A stretch of DNA of 30,840 nucleotides from Gallionella sp. Its GTDB lineage: Bacteria > Pseudomonadota > Gammaproteobacteria > Burkholderiales > Gallionellaceae. Of this stretch, positions 1 through 7,963 are shown in pieces (the first letter of the stretch is position 1; every line of letters starts with the position of its first letter). The notes under the pieces were generated by a model. It had not been told where the DNA came from, did not search any database, and saw only the letters and a program-made list of their open reading frames with translations. The stretch lies in assembly GCA_030690245.1 (NCBI GenBank), contig JAUYGW010000218.1, forward strand, positions 1 through 30,840, read 5' to 3'. Both the position numbers and the translations under genes were made by a program.

Positions 1-869
1 CCGAGTGCCGCGCCCTTGGCGAGCAGCGCTTCGACGATGGGAATGATGCCGGCGGCGTTGGTGTACATCGGCACGCCGATCAGCACGGAAACCGGCACGG
101 CCCACCAGGCTTCCTTGCCCATGAAGCTGGCCATGAAGTCCTGCGGCACATAACCGTGGATGCCCGCACCGATGGCGATGCCGACCAGCACATAAAGCCA
201 TACCTTGCCGACGATTTCGCGCACCGAGGCAAATCCGGCATGGATGCGATCCGTAAGGGTGAGTGTGTCGCCCTCTGCGGTGACGCTGATGTGCGGCATG
301 TTGCGCACCCAGTCTTCCAGATGCGCTTCCATTTTCAAACGGCCAATGATGTAACCGGCGAAGATGGCAATGGTCAGCCCCAGCACCAGATACAGCACGG
401 CGATCTTCCAGCCGAACAGGGCAAACAGCAGGACCAGCGCGATCTCGTTCACCATCGGCGCAGAAATCAGAAAGGAGAACGTCACACCCAGCGGCACGCC
501 CGCCTGCACGAAACCGATGAACAGCGGCACGGCGGAACAGGAGCAGAACGGCGTGACGATGCCGAGCAGCGCAGCCAGCACGTTGCCGATGCCCTCGTGC
601 CGCCCGGAGAGCAGCGCGCGCGTACGTTCCGGCGTGAAATAGGAGTTCACCATTCCCATCACCATCACCACACCCGCCAGCAGCAGCAACACCTTGGGCG
701 TGTCATACAGGAAGAATTGCAGTGCATCGTACAAATGGCTGCCGCGCTCGACCGGCAACGCATCCACCAGAATGTGCGAGAGCGGTTCCAGCGTTTTGTA
801 GATGCCGAACCAGAGCGCTGCGGCAATCAGCAGAAAGGCGCGAGGTTGGCGGATCAAAAAAGTTTTCAT
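1..869 (-). CDS. ArsP/YraQ-type permease, partial
   Basis: Integral membrane permease of the COG0701 (ArsP/YraQ, formerly DUF318) family, expected to export a metal or metalloid from the cytoplasm. The 3' end lies beyond the left edge, so only 289 codons are seen. The translation starts MKTFLIRQPRAF and has several hydrophobic helices. The family hallmark TPFCSCSAVPLF is at about residues 106-117, with paired cysteines C109 and C111, followed by a helix ending in SAPMVNE. A hydrophilic loop near residues 165-195 splits the protein into two membrane halves. The start codon is 24 bases after the arsR stop, so the two genes form an operon. An arsenic-related substrate is suggested by the ArsR partner, but copper or zinc export is also possible from sequence alone. 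Confidence 0.85.
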   Translation of the reverse strand, partial: MKTFLIRQPRAFLLIAAALWFGIYKTLEPLSHILVDALPVERGSHLYDALQFFLYDTPKVLLLLAGVVMVMGMVNSYFTPERTRALLSGRHEGIGNVLAALLGIVTPFCSCSAVPLFIGFVQAGVPLGVTFSFLISAPMVNEIALVLLFALFGWKIAVLYLVLGLTIAIFAGYIIGRLKMEAHLEDWVRNMPHISVTAEGDTLTLTDRIHAGFASVREIVGKVWLYVLVGIAIGAGIHGYVPQDFMASFMGKEAWWAVPVSVLIGVPMYTNAAGIIPIVEALLAKGAAL

Positions 870-893
870 GTTGTTTGCTTGTAATCTCTTGGG

Positions 894-1211
894 CTATTGC
901 CTGGTCGGCTTGCAGACATCCGGATTCCCGCCGCAGCAGTTCTCGGTCAGATACGCCACCATCCCGTTCATCACCGTGAAATTCGCGGCGTAATAAACAA
1001 AGCGCCCGTCCTGCCTGCTGTCCAGCAGCCCGGCATGGCTGAGCGTCTTGAAATGAAACGACATGGTCGCCGGAGACACTTTCAGCTTCTCGGCCACCTG
1101 CCCCGCCGCCATGCCTTCCGGCCCGCGCGCCACCAGCAGGCGATAAATCGCCAGACGCGTGGGTTGCGCCAGTGCCGCCAATGCCTTCACCACCTGAGCC
1201 GGTTTCATCAT
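894..1211 (-). CDS. ArsR/SmtB-family metal-sensing repressor
   Basis: Small winged-helix repressor of 105 residues that should release DNA when it binds a metal or metalloid. The helix-turn-helix lies at about residues 36-63 (VAEKLKVSPATMSFHFKTL), followed by the wing DGRFVYY. The C-terminus carries C92, C93 and C100 in the pattern CCGGNPDVC, which resembles C-terminal As(III)/metal sites of some ArsR proteins. The cysteines are seen; the ligand is inferred. The gene begins with two consecutive ATG codons (1211 and 1208); GGAAAC upstream could act as a weak ribosome-binding site. It leads the operon with the permease and would autoregulate it. I do not give a symbol because the effector is uncertain. 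Confidence 0.88.
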   Translation of the reverse strand: MMKPAQVVKALAALAQPTRLAIYRLLVARGPEGMAAGQVAEKLKVSPATMSFHFKTLSHAGLLDSRQDGRFVYYAANFTVMNGMVAYLTENCCGGNPDVCKPTRQ

Positions 1212-1223
1212 GTTACGTTTCCA

Positions 1224-1234
1224 TTGTTAAACAA
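1224..1234. promoter_or_regulatory. Candidate operator of the arsR-permease operon
   Basis: A perfect short inverted repeat, TTGTT-A-AACAA, in an AT-rich patch starting 13 bases before the arsR start codon. Position and symmetry fit an ArsR-family operator. The arms are only 5 bases, so this could be chance. Confidence 0.35.
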
Positions 1235-1392
1235 TTATTAAAACGTCAGAAGCGATTAAAACAAAAATTTCTGGCGGATGCAACACCACTTTTCCCCGGC
1301 GAGCGCTCCGTAATCAATCTGCAACATCGCCTTAATCCGGCTGCAACATTCGGCAACTATCCTGCCACGCATCCCATCCACAGGACAACTCG

Positions 1393-3165
1393 ATGAAAAC
1401 GCTTCAGGACATATTGAACCAACGCAACCTTTCCGCGCTGTTCCAGCCGATCATGGACATTTCCGGCGGCACGTTTATCGGCTTCGAGGGGCTGATCCGC
1501 GGCCCGGCCGACAGCCCGCTGCATTCGCCGATCAACCTGTTCGCGGCCGCCAAACAGCAGGGGCTTTCCCTGGAAATCGAAATGCTGTGCCGGCAGATTG
1601 TGCTGGAGTCTTTTTTCACACAAGATCTGCCTGGTAAATTATTCCTGAATGTCAGCCCGGAAGCGTTGACCCACCCCAGCTTCAAAGACGGGCAAACGCT
1701 GTCCTATCTTGAAACTCTCGGCATCGACCCGCAACGGGTCATCATCGAGATCACCGAGAACCAGCCCACCTTCGATTTCAAAGGGATGCGCAACGCGCTG
1801 CTGCACTACCGCAACATGGGATTCCAGATTGCGATAGATGATCTGGGCGAAGGCTTTTCGAGCTTGCGGCTGTGGTCGGAATTGCGCCCCGAATTTGTAA
1901 AGATAGACATGCATTTCGTGCAGGGCGTCAACGCCGACCCGCTCAAGCAGCAGTTCATCAGGTCGATCCAGAGCATCGCGTTGAGCTCCGGCACGCAAGT
2001 GATCGCCGAAGGGATCGAGACGGCTGCCGAATTCAGGGTGATACGGGATATCGGTATCGCTTGCGGGCAGGGCTATTTTATAGCCCGGCCCAATCCTGTC
2101 CCGCCGCTGAATCCGCCCGCCGAAGTCGGCTGCCTGATCAACGCGCACTGCGCTGTCGAACAGCCCTATGGCAGCAAACGCAGCATCACGGTGGAAACGC
2201 TGTTGCGTTATGTGGAACCGTGCCAGCCATGCACCGAAATCGAAAAAATATTCGACTGTTTTTCTACCAATAAAGACTTGCGCGCCATCCCCGTCGTCAA
2301 GCATAGGCGCCCCGTCGGATTGATCAACCGGCATGAACTCGTGGACAGCTTCGCAAAGCCTTTCCGCCGTGAACTGCTCGGCAAAAAACCTTGCGAGAGC
2401 ATGATGAATACGGAACCCTTGCTGGTGGAGAAATCCACCCCCATCCACGAATTGAGCAGCTTCTTGAGCGAATCCGGAATCAGGCATTTTACCGACGGTT
2501 TTATCATCACCGAGCAAGGCCGCTACCTCGGGCTTGGCACCGGACAAGACCTGTTACGCGAAATTACCAATGCGCAGATCGAAACCGCACGCTACGCCAA
2601 TCCATTGACCCTGCTGCCCGGCAATGTCCCGATCAACGAGCACATCGACTTTTTGCTGCAATCCGACAAATCGTTCGCCGTCTGTTATGGCGACCTGGAC
2701 AACTTCAAACCCTTCAACGATATATATGGCTACCGCAAGGGCGATGAGATGATCCAGTTCACCGGCAAGCTGCTCAACAATGTCTGCGACCCTCAACGCG
2801 ATTTTATCGGGCATATTGGCGGCGACGATTTTATCCTGGTCATGCAAAGCGCGGATTGGGAAAAACGCTGTAACCAGGCCCTGGATTCCTTCGCGCAAAC
2901 ATCCCTGGTGTTGTTTGAAGCGAGGCATCGTTCTAGCGGCGGCTACTCAAGCGAAGACCGCCAGGGCCGCATCGTCCATCACCCGCTGCCTACGCTCTCG
3001 ATTGGCGTCATCTGGGCTACCGCAGAATTATTCCACTCGCACCATGAAATAGCCGAAGCAGCCACGGCTGCCAAAAAAATGGCCAAGAAAAAACCGGGCA
3101 ACAGCCTGTTCATCGAGCGGCGCGAATTAGCGCAGCCCGAAATGGCTAACAACTATCATGGATAA
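1393..3165 (+). CDS. EAL-CBS pair-GGDEF cyclic-di-GMP signalling protein
   Basis: A 590-residue cytoplasmic protein without membrane segments. An EAL phosphodiesterase domain (about 10-245) comes first, then a CBS pair (about 260-395), then a GGDEF domain (about 410-575). The EAL signature reads EGLIRG rather than EALLR, but the other metal and catalytic positions look intact: NVSP, EITEN, IDDLGEGFSSL, VKIDM, AEGIET and QGYFIARP. I therefore expect c-di-GMP hydrolysis. The GGDEF domain has DLDNFKPFND and GYRKGDE, but the active-site motif is GGDDF, with Asp in place of Glu, and no RxxD inhibitory site precedes it. It may be a weak cyclase or a GTP-sensing regulatory domain. CBS pairs usually bind adenine nucleotides. 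The gene overlaps the next acyltransferase gene by 8 bases, so the two are probably cotranscribed. Confidence 0.9.
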   Translation: MKTLQDILNQRNLSALFQPIMDISGGTFIGFEGLIRGPADSPLHSPINLFAAAKQQGLSLEIEMLCRQIVLESFFTQDLPGKLFLNVSPEALTHPSFKDGQTLSYLETLGIDPQRVIIEITENQPTFDFKGMRNALLHYRNMGFQIAIDDLGEGFSSLRLWSELRPEFVKIDMHFVQGVNADPLKQQFIRSIQSIALSSGTQVIAEGIETAAEFRVIRDIGIACGQGYFIARPNPVPPLNPPAEVGCLINAHCAVEQPYGSKRSITVETLLRYVEPCQPCTEIEKIFDCFSTNKDLRAIPVVKHRRPVGLINRHELVDSFAKPFRRELLGKKPCESMMNTEPLLVEKSTPIHELSSFLSESGIRHFTDGFIITEQGRYLGLGTGQDLLREITNAQIETARYANPLTLLPGNVPINEHIDFLLQSDKSFAVCYGDLDNFKPFNDIYGYRKGDEMIQFTGKLLNNVCDPQRDFIGHIGGDDFILVMQSADWEKRCNQALDSFAQTSLVLFEARHRSSGGYSSEDRQGRIVHHPLPTLSIGVIWATAELFHSHHEIAEAATAAKKMAKKKPGNSLFIERRELAQPEMANNYHG

Positions 3166-4030
3166 GCGCTCTCCGGGTTTGCCGGTCAGCGTGTTCCGGG
3201 GTATCCGCCTCGCCCTGCACCTCTTTTATGCGGCGCTGCTGGCAATTTTTTACCCGCACCTGAATCAAATGAAACGGCGCCGCATCCTCAAAACATGGAG
3301 CAGGCAACTACTGGGCATCCTCAACATCGGCATCCGCACCGAGGGGGAATGGTCCGTGCGCGGCGAAGGCGGCTGCCTGGTCGTCGCCAACCATGTCTCG
3401 TGGCTGGACATCTTTGTGCTGAACACCATCTATCCATCGCGCTTTATCGCCAAGGCGGAAGTGCGCAACTGGCCGATCATCGGCTGGCTATGCAAACGCG
3501 GCAACACCATCTTCATCGAACGCGCCATGCGCCAGGATGCCGCATCGATTAACCAACGCGTCAGCCTCCTGCTTGAACAGGGCGTTTGTATCGGGTTGTT
3601 TCCGGAGGGCACCACGACAGACGGCAAACAGGCCGGGCATTTCCACTCGGCGCTCATCCAGCCCGCGATCGATGCCGGTGCGATGCTTTGCCCGATTGCG
3701 CTGCGCTATCAGGATGAGAACGGAAAACAAAGCAGCGCCGCCACCTTCACTGGCGACATGACGCTATTCCAGTCCATCTGGCGCATCCTGCGCAGCCCGC
3801 GTTTCGATGCCTTGCTGGTGTTCACCCCCGCGCTGGCGACCGCCGGCGAGAACCGCAGGGTGCTGGCGCGCGCCGCGCAAGAGGCCATTTCGCAAGGGCT
3901 GCAAAATATTGCCGGGATGCGGCAAGCGCCGGAACAGGAGACAACATCCGCCGTTTCCCAATCGCTACTCTCGACGCAATCCGCTTATGCACCGCTCCTC
4001 CTTCCGTTTCCGAACCACCTGCCCAAGTAG
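3158..4030 (+). CDS. PlsC/OlsA-type lysophospholipid acyltransferase
   Basis: Membrane-associated acyltransferase of 290 residues that should move an acyl chain from acyl-ACP or acyl-CoA onto a lysolipid hydroxyl. Motif I is NHVSWLD (HX4D, about residues 78-84) and motif III is FPEGTTTDG (about 148-156). RFIAKAEVRNWPIIGWL lies between them, and an N-terminal hydrophobic segment sits at about 13-33. The usual product is phosphatidate (PlsC), but OlsA enzymes, which acylate lyso-ornithine lipid, share these motifs. The OlsB-like gene at 7964-8764 makes the OlsA reading plausible without proving it. The start overlaps the upstream signalling gene by 8 bases, suggesting translational coupling. 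A 75-base gap separates it from the phosphoesterase gene. Confidence 0.87.
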   Translation: MDKRSPGLPVSVFRGIRLALHLFYAALLAIFYPHLNQMKRRRILKTWSRQLLGILNIGIRTEGEWSVRGEGGCLVVANHVSWLDIFVLNTIYPSRFIAKAEVRNWPIIGWLCKRGNTIFIERAMRQDAASINQRVSLLLEQGVCIGLFPEGTTTDGKQAGHFHSALIQPAIDAGAMLCPIALRYQDENGKQSSAATFTGDMTLFQSIWRILRSPRFDALLVFTPALATAGENRRVLARAAQEAISQGLQNIAGMRQAPEQETTSAVSQSLLSTQSAYAPLLLPFPNHLPK

Positions 4031-4105
4031 CAATCACATGCGAACGGACGGGCGCGCATGCATCCTGAATGATGCATCTCAGGCCATCATTATGGCGCCC
4101 CCAAG

Positions 4106-4870
4106 ATGACACAAGTCCGGTCGATATTCCTTTCCGACATCCATCTCGGAACCAGGGCATGCCAGGCCAACCGTTTACTTGAATTTCTGAAAGAATACTC
4201 GGCCGAGAATATTTTTCTGCTCGGTGACATCGTTGACTTATGGGCGATGAGCAGGGGGGGAGTTCACTGGACACCGGCCCAGAATACGGTTGTGCAAAAA
4301 CTGCTGCGGCGTGCGCGCCACGGCGACAAGATTTTCTTCATTCCAGGCAACCATGATGAGGCCATACGTGAATATGTTGGCACATCGTTTGGTGATGTGG
4401 TTGTTGCACACGAAATTATCCATACCGCCGCTGACGGGCGCCGCTACCTGTTATTGCATGGCGATGAATTCGACCAGGTAACGCGTCATCACAAGTGGGT
4501 AGCCATCCTTGGCGACAAGTCTTACAACATGCTGGTGAGCCTGAATATTTATCTATCCTGGCTGCGCAGGACTTTCCGGCGTCCCGGATACTGGTCGCTT
4601 GCCGGCTATGCCAAGCGCAAGATAAAAACCGCCATCAATTTCATCTTCAGCTTTGAAGACTCGGTCATCCATCATGTGCGGGGACGCAAGCTGGATGGCG
4701 CGATTTGCGGCCATATCCACTGGCCGATGATAAAGGAAGTCGGCGGACTTTCGTATTTGAACTGCGGCGACTGGGTGGATAGCTGCACCGCAATTGTCGA
4801 GCATTTCGACGGGCGCATGGAGCTTGTCACATGGAATGCCAGCCCGAATCCGGCAGTGCAACCAGGTTAG
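4106..4870 (+). CDS. PlcP-like phospholipase C / LpxH2-type metallophosphoesterase
   Basis: Calcineurin-fold metallophosphoesterase of 254 residues. The two-metal site is complete: D11 and H13 (LSDIHLG), D41 (GDIVDLW), N82/H83 (GNHDE), H118 (LLHGDEFD), and H203/H205 (CGHIH). Automatic annotation would probably give UDP-2,3-diacylglucosamine diphosphatase (LpxH family). From memory, the sequence resembles PlcP, the phospholipase C that releases diacylglycerol from phospholipids during phosphate starvation, in HLGTRACQA, VVQKLLRRARHG, YWSLAGYAKRKIK and NCGDWVDSCTA. The genes directly downstream both use diacylglycerol (dgkA and a GT4 glycosyltransferase), which favours PlcP. No signal peptide is seen. 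The fold and metal site are certain; the substrate is inferred. Confidence 0.82.
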   Translation: MTQVRSIFLSDIHLGTRACQANRLLEFLKEYSAENIFLLGDIVDLWAMSRGGVHWTPAQNTVVQKLLRRARHGDKIFFIPGNHDEAIREYVGTSFGDVVVAHEIIHTAADGRRYLLLHGDEFDQVTRHHKWVAILGDKSYNMLVSLNIYLSWLRRTFRRPGYWSLAGYAKRKIKTAINFIFSFEDSVIHHVRGRKLDGAICGHIHWPMIKEVGGLSYLNCGDWVDSCTAIVEHFDGRMELVTWNASPNPAVQPG

Positions 4871-4876
4871 TGAAAA

Positions 4877-5248
4877 GTGGTGGAAAGCCCGCATAAAGGC
4901 AAAACCGGCCTCAAACGTTTATTGAATGCATTTCGTTATTCCTGCTCCGGCATCAAGGAAGCGTACCGGAATGAGGATGCCTTCCGCCAGGAGACGTTGT
5001 TGGCGGCTATTCTGCTGCCGCTGGCGTTCTGGCTTGATGCAACAGCGGTCGGCCGCGCCCTGATGATAGGCAGCGTGTTGCTGCTGCTCATCGTCGAGTT
5101 GCTGAATTCGGCCATAGAAGCCACAGTTGACCGCATCTCGCTGGACGACCACAGGCTTGCCAAGCGCGCCAAGGACATCGGCAGCGCTGCGGTGCTCATC
5201 ACCATTGTCAATCTGATGCTGGTCTGGCTGCTGGTTCTGCTCGGCTGA
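4877..5248 (+). CDS. dgkA: Diacylglycerol kinase
   Basis: Small integral-membrane diacylglycerol kinase of 123 residues, the normal length. It phosphorylates diacylglycerol to phosphatidate with ATP. Three transmembrane helices are visible, near residues 41-57, 62-80 and 103-122. Family residues are present: E34, E74, N77 and E81 in VELLNSAIEATVD, then the RAKDIGSAAV stretch. The likely start is GTG at 4877, only 6 bases after the phosphoesterase stop, with no strong ribosome-binding site, so translation is probably coupled. Next to a PlcP-like enzyme, DgkA would return released diacylglycerol to phospholipid synthesis and so compete with the downstream glycosyltransferase for it. Confidence 0.93.
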   Translation: MVESPHKGKTGLKRLLNAFRYSCSGIKEAYRNEDAFRQETLLAAILLPLAFWLDATAVGRALMIGSVLLLLIVELLNSAIEATVDRISLDDHRLAKRAKDIGSAAVLITIVNLMLVWLLVLLG

Positions 5249-5252
5249 CATG

Positions 5253-5375
5253 AAAAAATCCACATTTCATCCCAACTGCTGCGTTGCGGAAAAAATTTCT
5301 TGCTTGCATATAACCCATATGCGGCGCGGCGAAATTTTTTCCGCGTCTTGCATTTGGGCGAACTCTGGATTTTTT
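5253..5375. repeat. 123-base nested palindrome between dgkA and the glycosyltransferase gene
   Basis: A long, almost symmetric inverted repeat centred near 5314. Paired arms are 5253-5262 with 5366-5375 (AAAAAATCCA and its complement), 5271-5275 with 5354-5358, 5286-5299 with 5331-5344 (a perfect 14-base arm, GCGGAAAAAATTTC), and 5306-5311 with 5317-5322 around a 5-base loop. It begins 4 bases after the dgkA stop. It could fold into one extended hairpin in RNA or be a small non-autonomous mobile repeat. No coding sequence is present. Confidence 0.7.
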
Positions 5376-5413
5376 GAAGCGATTTCAATCCATCAACACT
5401 ACCGGTGCCCAAG

Positions 5414-6568
5414 ATGAGAATCCTGTTCATATCCGACGTATATTTCCCGCGCATCAACGGCGTTTCAACTTCCATCGAAACCTTCCGGCACGAACTCCGC
5501 GAACTCGGCCATACGGTGCACCTGATCGCGCCGGATTATCCCGGCTCCAGCTCCGATGAAAGCGATATCACACGTGTGCCTTCCCGCCAACTGCCCTTCG
5601 ACCCGGAAGACCGGCTGATGAAATTCAGCTGGGTGATGGAGCACCTCGAAAAACTGCACAACGAACATTACGACATCATCCACATCCAGACACCGTTCGT
5701 GGCGCACTACCTCGGCATCAAACTATCCCGTTTGCTGGATATTCCCTGTATAGAAACTTATCACACATTCTTCGAGGAATATCTTCACCACTACATCCCG
5801 TTTGTGCCCAAAGCAATAATGGGGTCAGTGGCAAGGAGGTTCTCCCGCCATCAAGGTAATAGCCTGGATGGCATGGTAGTTCCCTCACGGCCCATGATGG
5901 AGGTGTTACGTGGCTATGGCGTGACGGCCCATGCGGAAGTCATCCCGACCGGACTCGAACCGGAAAGTTTCGTGCCGGGCAATGGCGATGATTTCCGCAG
6001 GAAATACGGCATTGCGCAGGATCGCCCAATGCTGCTTTTTGTCGGGCGCGTGGCGCACGAAAAGAATATCGGGTTCCTGCTGCGGGTAGTTGACCGTGTC
6101 AGAAAGGATATTCCCGAAGTACTGCTGCTGATCGCAGGCGCGGGGCCGGCGCGTGAAGGGCTGGAGCACGACGCCGGCAAGCTTGGACTGGCGGAGAATG
6201 TCATGTTTATCGGCTACCTTGATCGCCACACCGAACTCAATAGCTGCTATCGATCGGCAGATATTTTCGTATTTTCATCGAGGACGGAAACTCAGGGGCT
6301 GGTTCTGCTGGAAGCGATGGCGCAAGGCGTGCCGGTAGTGTCCATCGCCGAAATGGGCACCCGCGACGTGCTGCGCGAAGGCGCCGGCGTCTGGATTGCC
6401 GAAGAAGAACCGGAAGATTTCTCCGGCAAGGTCATCATGATGCTGGGAGATGCCGGTGTCAGGACGCGCCTTGGCGAAGCCGGGCGGGAGTATGCACAAG
6501 GATGGTCGGCCGGCAAACAGGCAGAGCGCATGCTGGATTTTTACCAGTCCGTCATTAAGCTTCACTGA
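5414..6568 (+). CDS. GT4-family glycosyltransferase, candidate diacylglycerol glycosyltransferase
   Basis: GT-B-fold glycosyltransferase of family 4, 384 residues from ATG 5414 (a GTG three codons earlier at 5405 is the alternative). The N-terminal glycine-rich acceptor side reads ISDVYFPRINGVSTSIETF. The C-terminal donor side has LFVGRVAHEKN and the E-x7-E motif in ETQGLVLLEAMAQG. This pattern occurs in GT4 enzymes that glucosylate or mannosylate lipids, including 1,2-diacylglycerol glucosyltransferases. The position after plcP-like and dgkA genes suggests it makes glycosyl-diacylglycerol from released diacylglycerol, as in plcP-agt pairs of other bacteria. Donor and acceptor cannot be read from the sequence, so a role in surface polysaccharide is possible. 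The 123-base palindrome lies just upstream. Confidence 0.85.
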   Translation: MRILFISDVYFPRINGVSTSIETFRHELRELGHTVHLIAPDYPGSSSDESDITRVPSRQLPFDPEDRLMKFSWVMEHLEKLHNEHYDIIHIQTPFVAHYLGIKLSRLLDIPCIETYHTFFEEYLHHYIPFVPKAIMGSVARRFSRHQGNSLDGMVVPSRPMMEVLRGYGVTAHAEVIPTGLEPESFVPGNGDDFRRKYGIAQDRPMLLFVGRVAHEKNIGFLLRVVDRVRKDIPEVLLLIAGAGPAREGLEHDAGKLGLAENVMFIGYLDRHTELNSCYRSADIFVFSSRTETQGLVLLEAMAQGVPVVSIAEMGTRDVLREGAGVWIAEEEPEDFSGKVIMMLGDAGVRTRLGEAGREYAQGWSAGKQAERMLDFYQSVIKLH

Positions 6569-6916
6569 TATCGAAATCAAACAAAAGTTTCGCGGCGCAC
6601 TTATGGGCTTCGACGAGGCCGGACGGTTGCTTGCAGTTTTTTGGTGGGCCGATCTGCCGGGAACAATCGATATGATTGGCTTACCACTCCCCGCCGTAAA
6701 TGATTTTTTTCCTGGCATGCTTTCTCACAAATTTTCGCTGTACTTTGAGCAACAGCCTCTTTAAATACCTCTTGATAATTTTCACTTTGATTATCCTTTA
6801 TCGTTGCGCGGCAACCCCTGCTTAAATTGCGCGCCCAGGAGAAATCTGCCCGAGGTCACACACCCAAACCTTTCCCGCTTTCCATACCGAATGAGGCCGC
6901 AATTCCCTGTGGGTGG
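6569..6916. other. Intergenic region between convergent genes
   Basis: This 348-base stretch lies between the ends of the glycosyltransferase (+) and phoU (-). I see no convincing gene, strong terminator or RNA. A 53-codon open frame from 6603 has no ribosome-binding site or recognisable protein features. Confidence 0.5.
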
Positions 6917-7639
6917 TTATCCCTGTAAACCCGCTTGCAGCACTTCGCGCTCGATCTTTTCCACGCTGACGTGGCGCGCACTGCGTCCCTTTATCATGTA
7001 AACCATGTATTCAGCCATATTCTGCGCATGGTCGCCCATGCGCTCGACCGATTTGGCGATGAACACCATCTCCAGTGCGCTCGATATGGTGCGGGGGTCT
7101 TCCATCATCAATGTGACGAGGTAGCGCAGAATGATGCGAAACTCATTGTCTACCAACTCATCCTGGCGTATCACATGCGTGACGCCGGATATATCCAGAC
7201 GGGAAAACGAATCCAGCGATTGATGCAGCATATCGAGCACCAGATTGGCGGCATGCCGAATTTCGGTATAGCGCGGCGAACAAAAGCGCTCCTGATGTGA
7301 CAACCGTTTGCCCATCCGCGCGATTTTTTTCGCCTCGTCGCCAATGCGTTCCATGTCTGTGATGGTTTTGATCACCGTCATCACCATGCGCAGGTCGTTC
7401 GCTGCCGGTTGGCGGCAAGCAATGATCTGGACGCACTTTTCGTCAATAGCGACCTCCATGCCGTTCACGCGGTGATCGTCTTCAATGACGCGTTCCATCA
7501 AGGCGACATCATTGTTTTTCAGCGCTTCCATGGCCAGCCGTATTTGGCTCTCCACCAGGCGGCCCATCAGCATCACTTGTTCACGCACCTCATCGAGTTC
7601 GGCATCAAACTGTGCCAACGTATGTTTCCTATTGCTCAT
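6917..7639 (-). CDS. phoU: Phosphate signalling regulator PhoU
   Basis: PhoU couples the Pst transporter to the PhoR-PhoB pair and keeps the Pho regulon off when phosphate is plentiful. The protein has two PhoU three-helix repeats. The metal-site motifs typical of the family are EDDHRVNGMEVAIDEKC and RIGDEAKKIARM in repeat one, and VERMGDHAQNMAEYMVYMIKG in repeat two. The start is set at ATG 7639 (MSNRKHTLAQF, 240 residues) because GGGAGAG lies just upstream; an in-frame ATG at 7657 is less likely. It stands apart from pst genes, unlike the usual pstSCAB-phoU operon. A candidate Pho box lies upstream at 7692-7708. Confidence 0.95.
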   Translation of the reverse strand: MSNRKHTLAQFDAELDEVREQVMLMGRLVESQIRLAMEALKNNDVALMERVIEDDHRVNGMEVAIDEKCVQIIACRQPAANDLRMVMTVIKTITDMERIGDEAKKIARMGKRLSHQERFCSPRYTEIRHAANLVLDMLHQSLDSFSRLDISGVTHVIRQDELVDNEFRIILRYLVTLMMEDPRTISSALEMVFIAKSVERMGDHAQNMAEYMVYMIKGRSARHVSVEKIEREVLQAGLQG

Positions 7640-7691
7640 CCGATTCTCTCCCGGCACAGATTGATTTAGCGTTTCATGCTACTCACCAATC

Positions 7692-7708
7692 ATGACGAAA
7701 TCGTTACA
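7692..7708 (-). promoter_or_regulatory. Candidate Pho box for phoU
   Basis: On the minus strand two half-sites, TGTAAC and CGTCAT, are spaced by one helical turn (11 bases), as expected for a PhoB box. It lies 53 bases before the chosen phoU start. Only two repeat units fit well. Apart from this and the Pho box at 7878, I see nothing in the 324-base gap between phoU and the olsB-like gene. Confidence 0.4.
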
Positions 7709-7877
7709 CATCAACGCGGGATGCCAGCTGATGATCAAGAGCCACAATATTCAAAAAACGTGCAAGAATCGAAACGCTCTCAGCACGGACTTTCTTCCGT
7801 TGGAGCATGAAGCACCACTTTCGACAGCTTATGCGCTATTCCTCGCCCGGTTTCCGTGCCAGCCACCCCAATAACGA

Positions 7878-7906
7878 TTTCACAAACATTTCATATTCCC
7901 GTCATC
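7878..7906 (+). promoter_or_regulatory. Candidate Pho box for the olsB-like gene
   Basis: Three 7-base direct repeats, TTTCACA, TTTCATA and CGTCATC, are separated by 4-base spacers (11-base period). This is the architecture of PhoB sites (consensus CTGTCAT-like repeats). The site ends 57 bases before the likely start codon at 7964. Control by PhoB would fit the known induction of ornithine lipids under phosphate limitation. Confidence 0.6.
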
Positions 7907-7963
7907 CCGCAGCAACAAGGGTTCAGTAACCTGCACGCATCTTCAACCAACCAGGGAGATGCA

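Noticed and set aside
156..884. Long + strand open frame, His/Gln/Arg-rich
   Set aside because: It lies opposite the permease gene and has biased low-complexity composition; the minus strand carries clear permease motifs.
1319..1349. Direct repeat CTGCAACAT spaced 22 bases upstream of the EAL gene, considered as a Pho box
   Set aside because: The units do not match the PhoB consensus and the intervening unit (CCTTAAT) fits poorly. It may be another operator.
1639..2547. 302-codon minus-strand frame
   Set aside because: Antisense to the EAL-CBS-GGDEF gene, which has all expected motifs.
4058..4077. Hairpin ATGCATC / GATGCAT before the phosphoesterase gene
   Set aside because: Weak stem without a T run; not convincing as terminator or operator.
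6603..6764. Possible 53-residue small protein
   Set aside because: No ribosome-binding site, no recognisable features, and it overlaps no conserved context.
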